Shown here one piece after another: positions 17,136-26,031 of a stretch of 64,000 bases of DNA. The DNA comes from Halorubrum saccharovorum DSM 1137 (GTDB taxonomy: Archaea > Halobacteriota > Halobacteria > Halobacteriales > Haloferacaceae), in assembly GCF_000337915.1 (NCBI RefSeq), contig NZ_AOJE01000043.1:799-64798 (forward strand). The letters are read 5' to 3'. Below the pieces are notes generated by a model. It was not told the DNA's origin. It saw nothing but the letters and a program-made list of their open reading frames with translations, and searched no databases. The position numbers and the translations under genes are program-made. How positions within the stretch are numbered: position 1 is the stretch's first letter; each line of letters starts with the position of its first letter.

Positions 17136-18587
17136 ATGCCAACAGTCAGCGAGAACTACGTCGATGGAGAGTGGACCGTCTCTGAGACGGGTGAGACGTT
17201 CGCCGTCCGGAACCCGGCGGAGCCGTCGTCGATCACCGGACGGTTTCAGGCCTCCGCGCCCGGCGATGTCGAGGTCGCGGTCGCGGCCGCGGTCGACGCG
17301 CAAGAGGAATGGGCGGACACGCCGGGTCCGGACCGCGGCGACGTTCTCAAACGCGCGAGCGAACTCCTCGAATCGCGGAAGGAGTCGGCGACCGAGCGGC
17401 TCGTCCGCGAGGAGGGGAAGACGCGCTCCGAGGCGGCCGGCGAGGTTCAGCGCGCGATCGACATCTTCGCCTACTACGCCCAGAAGTGTCTCGACCTCGG
17501 CGGGATCAGCAAATCCGCGAGCGGACGGAACACGGATCTGTACACCAAACGCGAGCCGCTCGGGACCGTCGCGCTGATCACGCCGTGGAACTACCCGGTC
17601 GCTATCCCGGCGTGGAAGCTCGCCCCCGCGCTCGCCGCGGGGAACACGGCCGTCATCAAGCCCGCCTCCGCCGCGCCGGGCATGACGGCGCTCCTCTTCG
17701 AGTGCCTCGACGAGGCCGGGCTCCCGGACGGGGTCGCAAACATGGTGACCGGCTCGGGCGGCGACGTGGGGACGCCGCTGGCCGAGCACGACGACGTGGA
17801 CGGCGTCTCGTTCACCGGCAGCACCGCCGTGGGGACCAGCGTCGCGCAGAGCGCCGCGAACGATCTCAAGCGCGTCCAGTGCGAGATGGGCGGGAAAAAC
17901 CCGACCGTCGTGATGCCGAGCGCCGACATCGACGAGGCCGCGGAGATCCTCGGCGTCGGCGCGTTCGGGACGACGGGCCAGTCGTGTACGGCCGCCTCCC
18001 GCGCGATCGTCCACGAGGACGTCTACGACGAGTTCGTCGAGGCGGTGGTCGCGTACGCGGACGACGTCGCGATCGGGCCCGGGCTCGACGACCCCGATAT
18101 GGGCCCGCACGTCTCCGAGAGCGAACTCGAGTCGACCCTCGAGTACGTCGAACTCGGACAGGAGGAGGGAGCGACGCTCGAGACCGGCGGCGAACGTCTC
18201 TCGGGCGGCGAGTACGGCGACGGCTACTACGTCGAGCCCGCGGTGTTCTCCGACGTCGACAACGACATGCGGATCGCGCAGGAGGAGATCTTCGGACCGG
18301 TCCTGTCTGTCATCGAGGTGGCGGACTTCGAGGAGGCGCTGGCGGTCGCGAACGACATTGAGTACGGGCTGTCCGCGAGCATCGTCACGCAGGACCTCAC
18401 CGAGGCCGACGAGTTCGTCGACGGCGTCGAGGCGGGCGTCGCGAAGGTCAACGAGAAGACGACCGGGCTCGAACTCCACGTCCCCTTCGGCGGGTACAAG
18501 AACTCCTCGACCAACACGTACCGGGAGCAGGGTGACGCCGGGCTCGACTTCTTCACGTCGACGAAGACGGTGTACCGGAACTACTGA
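17136..18587 (+). CDS. Aldehyde dehydrogenase, likely 2,5-dioxovalerate (ketoglutarate semialdehyde) dehydrogenase
   Basis: A 483-residue NAD(P)-dependent aldehyde dehydrogenase with the full family set: TPWNYPVAIPAWKLAPAL, CEMGGKN with Glu250 as general base, and GQSCTAASR with Cys284 as nucleophile. In haloarchaeal pentose and uronate oxidation an enzyme of this type turns 2-oxoglutarate semialdehyde into 2-oxoglutarate. The neighbour at 18758 is a DHDPS-family protein that could make that semialdehyde, which favours this assignment. The ATG at 17136 begins the conserved region; a TATA-like CTTTATCAAA lies 35-45 bp ahead. A 455-residue open frame on the other strand is a GC shadow. Confidence 0.85.
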   Translation: MPTVSENYVDGEWTVSETGETFAVRNPAEPSSITGRFQASAPGDVEVAVAAAVDAQEEWADTPGPDRGDVLKRASELLESRKESATERLVREEGKTRSEAAGEVQRAIDIFAYYAQKCLDLGGISKSASGRNTDLYTKREPLGTVALITPWNYPVAIPAWKLAPALAAGNTAVIKPASAAPGMTALLFECLDEAGLPDGVANMVTGSGGDVGTPLAEHDDVDGVSFTGSTAVGTSVAQSAANDLKRVQCEMGGKNPTVVMPSADIDEAAEILGVGAFGTTGQSCTAASRAIVHEDVYDEFVEAVVAYADDVAIGPGLDDPDMGPHVSESELESTLEYVELGQEEGATLETGGERLSGGEYGDGYYVEPAVFSDVDNDMRIAQEEIFGPVLSVIEVADFEEALAVANDIEYGLSASIVTQDLTEADEFVDGVEAGVAKVNEKTTGLELHVPFGGYKNSSTNTYREQGDAGLDFFTSTKTVYRNY

Positions 18588-18757
18588 CCGCGCGGACGAC
18601 CGGAGACGTACGCAGTCGAAGAACGGATGCGGTCGAGGTCGCTCGATCGCGAGGCCCCCTGCCGGATCGCTTTTCGCCCGTCAGCGACCGAGTGCGGCAG
18701 TTGTAACCGCCCAACGATGGATTTAACCGCTACGGGCGTATCGTGAGACATGATGCC

Positions 18758-19690
18758 ATGACAGCGGAGAAGGTCAAACAGCGACTGCGAGACGTAGCCG
18801 TCGGAGTGCTCACGCCCTTCGACGAGCAGCGAGCGATCGAGTACGACAAACTCGGGGAGAACGCGAGAACGCTGTACGACGAAGGGATGCGGACGTTCCT
18901 GGCGGCCGCGAACATCAGCGAGTACCACTCCCTCTCACGGCGAGAGCGGATCGAGAGCGTCGAGGCGGTGGTCGAGGCGCTCCCCTCGGACGCGTGCGTC
19001 CTCGCCGGCGTCGGCGGGAGCACGGCCGACGCGCTGGAGCTGATCGAGGCGTACGACGAGATCGGTGCCGACGCGATGATGATCATGCCGCCCGATCACA
19101 CCTACCTCCACGAGCGGGGGTTACTGGAGTACTACCGCGAGCTGTCGGCGGGATCGGACGCGCCCCTCGTTCCGTACGTGCGCGGGTTCGATCCCTCGGC
19201 CGAGTACCTCGCGGACCTCACCCGCGTCGACGGCGTCGTCGGGGTGAAGTACGCCCTGGAGGACCCGGTGAAGCTGGGCGAGGCGATCCGCGCCGGCGCC
19301 GACGACGTGGTCTGGGTCAACGGGCTCGCGGAACCGTACGCCGTGTCCTTCTGGGCCGAGGGCGTCGAGGGGTTCACCGCCGGCGTGAGCAACTTCCGAC
19401 CGGAGGTCGGCCGGGAGCTGTTCGACGCGCTCACCGAGGGCGACTGGGAGCGCGCCCGCGCGCTCAGGGACATCTGTCTCCCGTACCAGCGACTCAGAGA
19501 CGAAACGGGGCGGAACAACGCGCTCGCGGGAGCGATCAGCGTCCCGGCCGTCAAGAAGGGACTCGAACTCGCCGGGCTGCACGGCGGAGCCGTGCGGGAA
19601 CCGATTCGCCCGCTTCCGCCCGAGGCGGCCGACCGGGCCGAAGCGATCTACGACGACCTCGACGACGACATCGATCGACTCATCGGCTGA
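18758..19690 (+). CDS. DHDPS/NAL-family dehydratase or aldolase, likely 5-dehydro-4-deoxyglucarate dehydratase
   Basis: A 310-residue class I aldolase-fold protein. The Schiff-base lysine is in GVVGVKYALED, and the tyrosine region is VPYVRGF. FLAAANISEYHSLSRRER corresponds to the GTGE-SLT loop of the family. The family includes KDG/KDPG aldolases and 5-dehydro-4-deoxyglucarate dehydratase; the latter would give the semialdehyde used by the dehydrogenase encoded just upstream. The choice between dehydratase and aldolase cannot be settled by eye. The ATG at 18758 is preferred to the GTG at 18743 because a TATA-like ATTTAAC lies about 30 bp ahead. Confidence 0.78.
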   Translation: MTAEKVKQRLRDVAVGVLTPFDEQRAIEYDKLGENARTLYDEGMRTFLAAANISEYHSLSRRERIESVEAVVEALPSDACVLAGVGGSTADALELIEAYDEIGADAMMIMPPDHTYLHERGLLEYYRELSAGSDAPLVPYVRGFDPSAEYLADLTRVDGVVGVKYALEDPVKLGEAIRAGADDVVWVNGLAEPYAVSFWAEGVEGFTAGVSNFRPEVGRELFDALTEGDWERARALRDICLPYQRLRDETGRNNALAGAISVPAVKKGLELAGLHGGAVREPIRPLPPEAADRAEAIYDDLDDDIDRLIG

Positions 19691-19795
19691 CGGGCCAGCG
19701 AATCGAGCGAGACCCGCTTCGACGAGCCGAGTACGCACCGACGATGTCCAACCGATCGACACGACGATACCGACGTAAGCACGGAACAAGATACC

Positions 19796-20896
19796 ATGTC
19801 ACAGGATCACGATTCGATGAAACGGAACCGACCGAGCACCGACGGAGACCAGCTGCCGCTCAGGACCGGCCTTCGGACTCGAACCCTGTCGGACGACCGC
19901 CTCGCGTTCTGCCGGCAGATCGGCGTCGAGGACGTGTTCCTCGACCATCGGTCCCCGCGCGGCGACGTGTTCGAGGACGAGGGGAGCGGAGACGACGAGA
20001 CGATCACCATCGACGACGGGGTCGTTCCGAGCGTGTCCGAGCTCGTCCAGGCTCGCCGGCGCGCGGAGGACGCCGGGCTTCGGCTGATGGGGATCCAGTC
20101 GCTGAGCTACAACGTCTACGGGAAGATCATGCTCGACAAAGAGGGGAAAGAGAGCCAGCTCGACACGATCAAACGGCTCATCCGGAACCTCGGGAGCGCG
20201 GACATCCCGATCCTCGGGTACCAGTGGAACCCCCGCGGGGTCGTGCCGATGCGGACCTCTCAGACCGTGCGCCTACGCGGCGGAGCGCGGGGTCGAGAGT
20301 TCGACATCGACGACCTCGACGAGCCGTACGAGCCCGTCGACGACCTGGAGCGCGAGTACACCGAAGCGGAGCTGTGGGACAACTACGAGGCGTTCCTCGA
20401 AGAGGTGCTTCCCGTCGCAGAGGAAGCCGGGGTACAGCTGGCGCTCCATCCGGCGGACCCGCCGACGGTGGAGCAGCTCGGCGGGATCCCGCGCCTGTTC
20501 CGGAACTTCGAGGCGTTCCGGCGGGCGATGGAGATCGTCCCGAGCGACAACCACGGGCTCAAGCTCTGTCTGGGGTGTTTCTCAGAGATGCCGGACGCGG
20601 ACATCGAGGAGGTGATCACGCACTTCGGCGAGGACGACGACATCGTGTTCGTCCACTTCCGCGACGTCGTCGGCACCTGGCCGCGGTTCACCGAGACGTT
20701 CCTCGACGACGAGCAGAGCAACTTCGATCCCGTGGTCGCGATCGAGCAGCTCCGCGCGGTCGGCTTCGACGGCGTCGTGGTTCCGGACCACGTACCCGAT
20801 GTCGTCGGCGACACCGAGTGGGGCCACCGGTCGCGCGCCCACGCGGTCGCCTATCTGAACGGCGTCCTCGCGTGTGCCGACGACGGGGGACGGTGA
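19796..20896 (+). CDS. Mannonate dehydratase family protein (UxuA-like), copy 1
   Basis: A 366-residue TIM-barrel protein of the UxuA family, which removes water from D-mannonate to give 2-keto-3-deoxygluconate. Visible metal-site motifs are LHPADPP, LCLGCFSEMPD with the conserved cysteine, VHFRDV and VPDHVP. The N-terminal 20 residues are polar and poorly conserved. A second, shorter family member lies at 26032 and differs in most loops (LCLGCFSE here against FCQGNFAA there), so the two are not a recent duplication. It lies between the dehydratase/aldolase and uronate dehydrogenase genes, all on one strand. Confidence 0.85.
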   Translation: MSQDHDSMKRNRPSTDGDQLPLRTGLRTRTLSDDRLAFCRQIGVEDVFLDHRSPRGDVFEDEGSGDDETITIDDGVVPSVSELVQARRRAEDAGLRLMGIQSLSYNVYGKIMLDKEGKESQLDTIKRLIRNLGSADIPILGYQWNPRGVVPMRTSQTVRLRGGARGREFDIDDLDEPYEPVDDLEREYTEAELWDNYEAFLEEVLPVAEEAGVQLALHPADPPTVEQLGGIPRLFRNFEAFRRAMEIVPSDNHGLKLCLGCFSEMPDADIEEVITHFGEDDDIVFVHFRDVVGTWPRFTETFLDDEQSNFDPVVAIEQLRAVGFDGVVVPDHVPDVVGDTEWGHRSRAHAVAYLNGVLACADDGGR

Positions 20897-20942
20897 GTCG
20901 ACACGCTCGGAGGACCGTTCGAAAGGCCATCAACACATCCGC

Positions 20943-21800
20943 ATGAATGTCCTCGTAACCGGGTCCTACGGCAGATGTGGGACCGCGATCATCGACCATC
21001 TCGACGGCGACTCCAGATACGACTTCACCTATTTGAACCGGTCTGACCGCCCGGCCGAGCACCGCTACGGCGGCTTCGACACCCACGTCGCGGACATCGC
21101 CGACTACGACGCGATCCGCCCCGCGTTCGACGATCAGGACGCCGTCGTGCACCTCGCGGCGTACCCCTACACGGACGGCGCGTGGGAGGACGTGCTCGAG
21201 CCGAACGTCGTCGGGATGCGCAACGCGCTCGAGGCCGCCCGCGACGCGGAGGTAGAGACCTTCGTGTTCGCCTCGACGAACCACGTGATGGGGATGTACG
21301 AGGAGGAACACGCTCCGGAGCTGTACGACCCGGACTACGATCTGCGGCTCGACCCGACCGATCCGGTCCGTCCCGATTCGTGTTACGGGGCGACGAAGTC
21401 GTTCGGGGAAGATATCGGGCGGTACTATACCGAGCGGTACGAGTACCCCCGACGGTTCTACGCGCTCCGGATCTGTTCGGTCCTTCCCCACGGGATCGAT
21501 CACCCGTACGGGCGGGCCGAACGTCGCGTCGAAAACGGAGAGATCGAGCGCGGTAGCGACGCCTACGACCGCTCGGTAACGCGGACGAAGGCGACGTGGC
21601 ACTCCCGCCGTGACTTCGCCCACCTGGTCGAGCGGTGTCTCGTCGACAGAAGCGTGACGTTCGACGTCTTCAACGGCGTCAGCGACAATGACCGGCGGTG
21701 GTTCTCGATCCGGAACGCGCGGGAGCGACTCGGGTACGACCCGGACGACAACGGCGAGGAGTGGGACGGGCCGCCGACCGACTCGGACACCGCCGTATGA
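20943..21800 (+). CDS. NAD-dependent epimerase/dehydratase family, likely uronate dehydrogenase
   Basis: A 285-residue extended short-chain dehydrogenase. The dinucleotide-binding loop is TGSYGRCG at residues 6-13, and the catalytic pair is Tyr148-x3-Lys152 in YGATK. Its length and short C-terminal part match uronate dehydrogenases, which oxidise D-glucuronate or D-galacturonate at C1 to the aldaro-lactone with NAD. The lactonase gene 55 bp downstream would open that lactone. A sugar-nucleotide epimerase is the alternative, but the context argues against it. Confidence 0.82.
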   Translation: MNVLVTGSYGRCGTAIIDHLDGDSRYDFTYLNRSDRPAEHRYGGFDTHVADIADYDAIRPAFDDQDAVVHLAAYPYTDGAWEDVLEPNVVGMRNALEAARDAEVETFVFASTNHVMGMYEEEHAPELYDPDYDLRLDPTDPVRPDSCYGATKSFGEDIGRYYTERYEYPRRFYALRICSVLPHGIDHPYGRAERRVENGEIERGSDAYDRSVTRTKATWHSRRDFAHLVERCLVDRSVTFDVFNGVSDNDRRWFSIRNARERLGYDPDDNGEEWDGPPTDSDTAV

Positions 21801-21854
21801 AAGCACGAATTACGGACACGACAGAACCCCTCATGACCACGAACACAGACCACT

Positions 21855-22913
21855 ATGACGACAGCTGAACGCATAGCCGCCGTCGGGACGTACGGCGCGG
21901 CGACGGACGAGGGCGTCCACACCGTCGCGGTCGATCCCGACACGGGAACGATGCGCCGACTCGACGCGGTCGCGGCCGGCCCCGACCCGACGTTCGTGAC
22001 GTTCGATCCGTCGGGAGAGCACCTCTACGCCGCGGTTCGAGAAAGCGAGGAGGGCGTCATCCGGTCGTACGCGGTCGACCGCGACACCGGCGAACTGACC
22101 GAGCGAGACAGCGCCCGAAGCGGGGCCGCGGCACCCTGCTACTGCTCCGTCGACGAGACCGGTGAATTCCTGCTGGTGGCCCACTACGCCGGGGGCGCCG
22201 TCTCCATGCTCCCGCTCGACGCCGCCGGCGGCGTCGACTCGCCGGCCGAGGTGATCGAACACCGCGGGTCGAGCGTCGATCCGGAGCGGCAGACCGCGCC
22301 GCACCCCCACTCGATCACGCTCGGACCGGAGAACCGGTTCGCGTACGTGCCCGACCTCGGTACCGATCAGGTCCACGTCTACGCGGTGGAGCGCGACGAG
22401 GCCTCGCTGTCCCGGGTCGACGCGCTCGATCTCGCTCCCGGGGCGGGGCCGCGACACCTCTCGTTCGCCCCGGACGGCGATCGGGCGTACCTGATCAACG
22501 AGCTCGACTCGACCGTGACCGTCCTGCGTCGGAAATCTGACGGGACGCTGACCGAACGAGCGACTGTCTCCACGCTCCCTCCGGAGTTCGCGGGAGACAA
22601 CAAGACGGCAGAGATCGCCGTCCATCCGTCCGGGAAGTTCGTCTACGGGTCGAACCGCGGCCTCGACACCGTCGTCACGTTCGCCGTCGACGGGGAGACG
22701 ATAGAGCGGGTCGACCAGACGCCGACCGGAGGGGAGTGGCCGCGCCACTTCGCGATCGCTCCCGACGGCGAGCGGTTGTTCGCGGAGAATCGCCACACGA
22801 ACGACATCGTCGCGTTCGACATCGACGCCGAGACCGGCGCCCTGTCGCCGACGGGGGAGTCGCTGTCGGTTTCGGAGCCCGTCTGCATGCGGTGGCGGCC
22901 GGATCGGGATTGA
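21855..22913 (+). CDS. Lactonase family protein, seven-bladed beta-propeller
   Basis: A 352-residue protein of the 6-phosphogluconolactonase/muconate-lactonase propeller family (YbhE type). Repeated blade motifs are seen, such as FVTFDPSGEHLYAAV, HLSFAPDGDRAYLINEL and HFAIAPDGERLFAENR, with HPHSITLGPENRFAYVPDLG in the middle. Placed right after the uronate dehydrogenase gene, it most likely hydrolyses glucaro- or galactarolactone. It has no signal peptide, so it would act in the cytoplasm. Confidence 0.86.
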   Translation: MTTAERIAAVGTYGAATDEGVHTVAVDPDTGTMRRLDAVAAGPDPTFVTFDPSGEHLYAAVRESEEGVIRSYAVDRDTGELTERDSARSGAAAPCYCSVDETGEFLLVAHYAGGAVSMLPLDAAGGVDSPAEVIEHRGSSVDPERQTAPHPHSITLGPENRFAYVPDLGTDQVHVYAVERDEASLSRVDALDLAPGAGPRHLSFAPDGDRAYLINELDSTVTVLRRKSDGTLTERATVSTLPPEFAGDNKTAEIAVHPSGKFVYGSNRGLDTVVTFAVDGETIERVDQTPTGGEWPRHFAIAPDGERLFAENRHTNDIVAFDIDAETGALSPTGESLSVSEPVCMRWRPDRD

Positions 22914-22967
22914 CGGTCGGCGACGGCACTCCCCGCGACTGCGACACCACCGACATCGACTGCGGCG

Positions 22968-24725
22968 TCAGCGCTGCGTCTGGTAGAAGTCGCGCAGCAC
23001 GTGGAAGGCCTGCTTCTTCCGGCCGTGCTGGTCGACCACGCCCTTCCGGTTGTAGCCGCGCTGGAACTCGTTTTGCCGCATCGGGGCGCGGAAGTCGAAG
23101 AGGATCCACGGCGAGAAGCCGACGATCTGGTCGTTCTCCGCGGCGGCCTTCGTCTGCCCGCGGTAGATCTCCGCCTGGTGCTCTTCGGTCCATCGCTCGT
23201 CCGCGTCGCCGTGATGGCCCCACTTGGCGCCGCCGCCCGTCTCCGAGATGACGACGGGCGTGCCCTCGGGGTCCTCCTGGAACGCCTGCATGTTGTCGGC
23301 GTCTCCGTAGTACCAGCCGTGGTACTCGTTGATGCCGATGACGTCTAAGTGCTCTTGCAGCGGATCGCGGATCTCGAGGCCGTCGTCGGTCTCGTCGACG
23401 AAGCAGGCGGCGGTCACGAGCCGCGTGTCGTCGAGGCTCCGGACGTACTCCGCCATCTCCGGGAGGACCTCGTTTCTGGTGTCGTCGGTGTGGTCCGTCT
23501 CGTTCGCGATGGACCACATCGCGACGGAGGGGCGGTTCCAATCGCGCTGCACGAGCTCTCGGAGCTGCTGTCGGTACAGCTCCTGAACCTCTTCGTCGCC
23601 GAAGTCGATGTCCCAGTAGGCGGGGACCTCCTCCCACAGGAGGATCCCCTCCTCGTCGGCCCGCCGAGCCATCTCCTCGGTGTGCGGGTAGTGGGCCAGT
23701 CGGGCGTAGTTACAGCCGAGCTCGTTGATCCACCGGAACCGCTCCTCGATGTCCTCCGCGTCGAGCGCGCGGCCCTTGCCCGCCGACTCCTCGTGCAGCG
23801 CGATGCCGCGCAGCCAGAGGGGCTCGCCGTTGAGCAGCACGTCGCCGTCGCGGACACGCAGATCGCGGAGCCCGACGCGGTCCTCGACGGCGTCCCCGCC
23901 GGCCTCCACGCGGACCGTGTAGAGGTGGGGATCCTCGGTGCTCCACAGCGAGACCTCCGCTTCCGGGATCCGAAGCGCTCCGGTGAACTCGCCGTCGCCG
24001 GCGGGTTCGAGCGCTGTCTCACGGTCCAGCTCCGGGAAGGCGACCGACACGGACGGGTCGTCTCCGTCGGCGCCGTCGATCCACGCGGAGACGCTCACGT
24101 CGACGGTCCCGTCGTCGAGATCGGACTCGACCTTGAAGTTGCGCACGTAGGCGTCCGGGACCTCGACCAAGTCGACGGAGCGGTTGATCCCGCCGAAGTT
24201 GAACCAGTCGGTCGACTCGTTGGGGATGCCGTCCTCGTACCGCTGGTTGTCGACCTGGACGACGAGCACGTTCTCGCCGTCCTCCAGCGCGTCGGTCGCC
24301 TCGAAGCTGAAGGGCGTGTATCCGCCTTCGTGCGTGCCCAAGAGCTCGCCGTTCAGCCAGACCTTCGTCTTGTAGTTGACCGCGCCGAACCGGAGGAAGG
24401 TCCGGTCAGCGCCGGCGGCGGCGTCTCGGTCGAACGTGCGCGCGTACCAGACCCACCCTTCGTAGTGACGGAACTCGGGGATTTCTTCCCCCAAACTTGA
24501 GGGAACCGCGACGGAACGACCGTCGTGGATGTTGAAGTCACAGGGGTCATTCTCCTCCGACGCACCGGGCTCGTAGATGGACTTCACCGCGAATCCGGCC
24601 GGGTTGTCGTCCTCCTCGTCGAAGAAGTCCTCGAAGTATCCCTCGAAGTTCTCGTACTGGTCTGGGATCGCCTGCCAAGTCCCGTCGAGCGATCGCGTCT
24701 CTCGAGGGTGTGCTAACAGGTGCAT
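22968..24725 (-). CDS. Glycoside hydrolase family 2, beta-glucuronidase
   Basis: A 585-residue GH2 enzyme with the sugar-binding, immunoglobulin-like and TIM-barrel domains in order. Catalytic residues are Glu409 (acid/base, WSIANETD) and Glu495 (nucleophile, VVISETGG). GYNRKGVV at residues 558-565 carries an N-x-K motif (Asn559, Lys561) that in bacterial beta-glucuronidases recognises the glucuronate carboxylate; this separates it from beta-galactosidases. No signal peptide is present, so glucuronides must be imported first. It is divergent from the iclR gene across a 207-bp gap, and convergent with the lactonase gene. Confidence 0.9.
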   Translation of the reverse strand: MHLLAHPRETRSLDGTWQAIPDQYENFEGYFEDFFDEEDDNPAGFAVKSIYEPGASEENDPCDFNIHDGRSVAVPSSLGEEIPEFRHYEGWVWYARTFDRDAAAGADRTFLRFGAVNYKTKVWLNGELLGTHEGGYTPFSFEATDALEDGENVLVVQVDNQRYEDGIPNESTDWFNFGGINRSVDLVEVPDAYVRNFKVESDLDDGTVDVSVSAWIDGADGDDPSVSVAFPELDRETALEPAGDGEFTGALRIPEAEVSLWSTEDPHLYTVRVEAGGDAVEDRVGLRDLRVRDGDVLLNGEPLWLRGIALHEESAGKGRALDAEDIEERFRWINELGCNYARLAHYPHTEEMARRADEEGILLWEEVPAYWDIDFGDEEVQELYRQQLRELVQRDWNRPSVAMWSIANETDHTDDTRNEVLPEMAEYVRSLDDTRLVTAACFVDETDDGLEIRDPLQEHLDVIGINEYHGWYYGDADNMQAFQEDPEGTPVVISETGGGAKWGHHGDADERWTEEHQAEIYRGQTKAAAENDQIVGFSPWILFDFRAPMRQNEFQRGYNRKGVVDQHGRKKQAFHVLRDFYQTQR

Positions 24726-24932
24726 CGCCTGTAACTGGGGCTACGAGTGTATTAAAAATACTGGAACGATCGATCGGTCCTGCGCGCTCGTCGTACACTT
24801 CGGCGGTCCTGTCGCCGGAAACTGGAATCGCCGATGGTGGCCCGGACGCTCCGCTCCGGTTCAATAGTATTGGATTCGTCCGGGCCGTAAAAATGAACCA
24901 ACGCTAAGTCGCCGCCGACCGATCGATCGGTC

Positions 24933-25712
24933 ATGATCGACGACGACACCGCTCCCGGGGGACGACAGATCGATTCCGTGGAAAACGCGTTCAACATCAT
25001 CGAATCGATTCAGGAGCTCGAACAGTGCGGTGTCACCGAGCTCGCCGACCACCTGGATATCCCGAAGAGCACGGTGCACATTCACCTTCAGACCCTTCGA
25101 AACCTCGGGTACGTCGTCAAGGAGGACGGGAAGTACCGGCTCGGGCTCCGGTTTCTGGAGCTCGGCGGGCGGGTCCGCCATAACCGCAGTATCTTTCAAG
25201 TGGCGCGGTCGGAGGTCGACGACCTGTCCCGGTCCACCGGCGAAGTCGGAACGATCGGGTACGAGGAGAACGGGCAGCGGGTGCTCGTGTACCGCACGGA
25301 GCCGTTCGAGGGCGTCTCGGACAACGCTCCGACGGGCGAGTTCACGGAGATGCACTGGACTGCAGTCGGGAAGGCGCTCCTCTCGCAGCGGACCGACGAC
25401 GAGATCCGGGATGTCGTCGAGCGCTTCGGGCTTCCTCGTGCGACGGAGAACACGATCACGGACCTCGACGATCTCCTCGACGAGATCGGCGAGATCCGCA
25501 CACAGGGATACTCGATCGAGGACGAAGAGCGGGTCAAAGGAGTAAAATCGATCGCGGTTCCGATACGTGACGACGCGAACCAGGCCGGCAACTCCGCCAT
25601 CTCCATCAGCGGCCCGAAACACCGGTTCGACGAGGATCGGATCCACTCGGAGCTCCTCCCCTCCCTCCGCAACGCCGCGAACGTCATCGAACTCCAGTAC
25701 GAACACTACTGA
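24933..25712 (+). CDS. IclR-family transcriptional regulator
   Basis: A 259-residue regulator with an N-terminal winged helix (VTELADHLDIPKSTVHIHLQ) and a C-terminal IclR effector domain (EMHWTAVGKALLSQR ... SISGPKHRFDEDR). Such proteins commonly sense sugar acids or their breakdown products. It sits between the divergent beta-glucuronidase gene and the second mannonate dehydratase gene, so control of the uronate island is the natural proposal. A palindromic site at 25766 follows the gene. A remnant of a related gene lies at 14241-14390. Confidence 0.88.
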   Translation: MIDDDTAPGGRQIDSVENAFNIIESIQELEQCGVTELADHLDIPKSTVHIHLQTLRNLGYVVKEDGKYRLGLRFLELGGRVRHNRSIFQVARSEVDDLSRSTGEVGTIGYEENGQRVLVYRTEPFEGVSDNAPTGEFTEMHWTAVGKALLSQRTDDEIRDVVERFGLPRATENTITDLDDLLDEIGEIRTQGYSIEDEERVKGVKSIAVPIRDDANQAGNSAISISGPKHRFDEDRIHSELLPSLRNAANVIELQYEHY

Positions 25713-25765
25713 TCGGTGCCGCTCGGTGAGGGCTCTCGCTCGAAGTCCGTCGTTGAGCGCGTTCC

Positions 25766-25787
25766 ATTACAAACGTAATAATGTAAC
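25766..25787. promoter_or_regulatory. Palindromic site ATTACA-N10-TGTAAC, copy 2
   Basis: Arms at 25766-25771 and 25782-25787, identical in sequence and spacing to those at 14191-14212. It lies between iclR and the mannonate dehydratase gene at 26032. It is a candidate IclR operator; unlike most operators it sits about 245 bp ahead of the next start. Confidence 0.4.
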
Positions 25788-25984
25788 ACAACTGCCCGAT
25801 CGGATCCGGAACTGTTCAACTCTGATGAACAGCAATCACCGCAGATTAGCGGACAATGTGCGGCGTTACATCGGGATACACGGAGCTATCGAGACGTTTT
25901 GGCCGTCCGACATCACTGATCACCGTCCACCGTGTACCGGCGACCCGACCTGATCATCGATCGGACCCGTTCGGGCCGAAAAGA

Positions 25985-26002
25985 CCCTGTAGAGCAAATT
26001 TT
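25985..26002 (+). promoter_or_regulatory. CCCTGTAGAGCA box overlapping a TATA-like element
   Basis: CCCTGTAGAGCAAATTTT ends in a TTTTATC that is suitably placed as the TATA box for the gene at 26032. The same 12-mer occurs at 13879. It may be a shared promoter or regulator element. Confidence 0.4.
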
Positions 26003-26031
26003 ATCTACGAGTGCCTAATTATTGGTGACAC

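Noticed and set aside
17112-18479. A 455-residue open frame on the minus strand
   Set aside because: It lies opposite the aldehyde dehydrogenase gene, is Arg/Gly/Asp-rich and has no motif; it is a GC-driven shadow.
18994-20946. A 650-residue plus-strand frame
   Set aside because: It overlaps two clear genes (DHDPS-family and mannonate dehydratase) in another frame and is almost wholly Arg/Gly/Pro.
23349-24500. A 383-residue plus-strand frame opposite the glucuronidase gene
   Set aside because: It is Val/Asp/Arg-rich shadow coding; the minus strand has all catalytic motifs.
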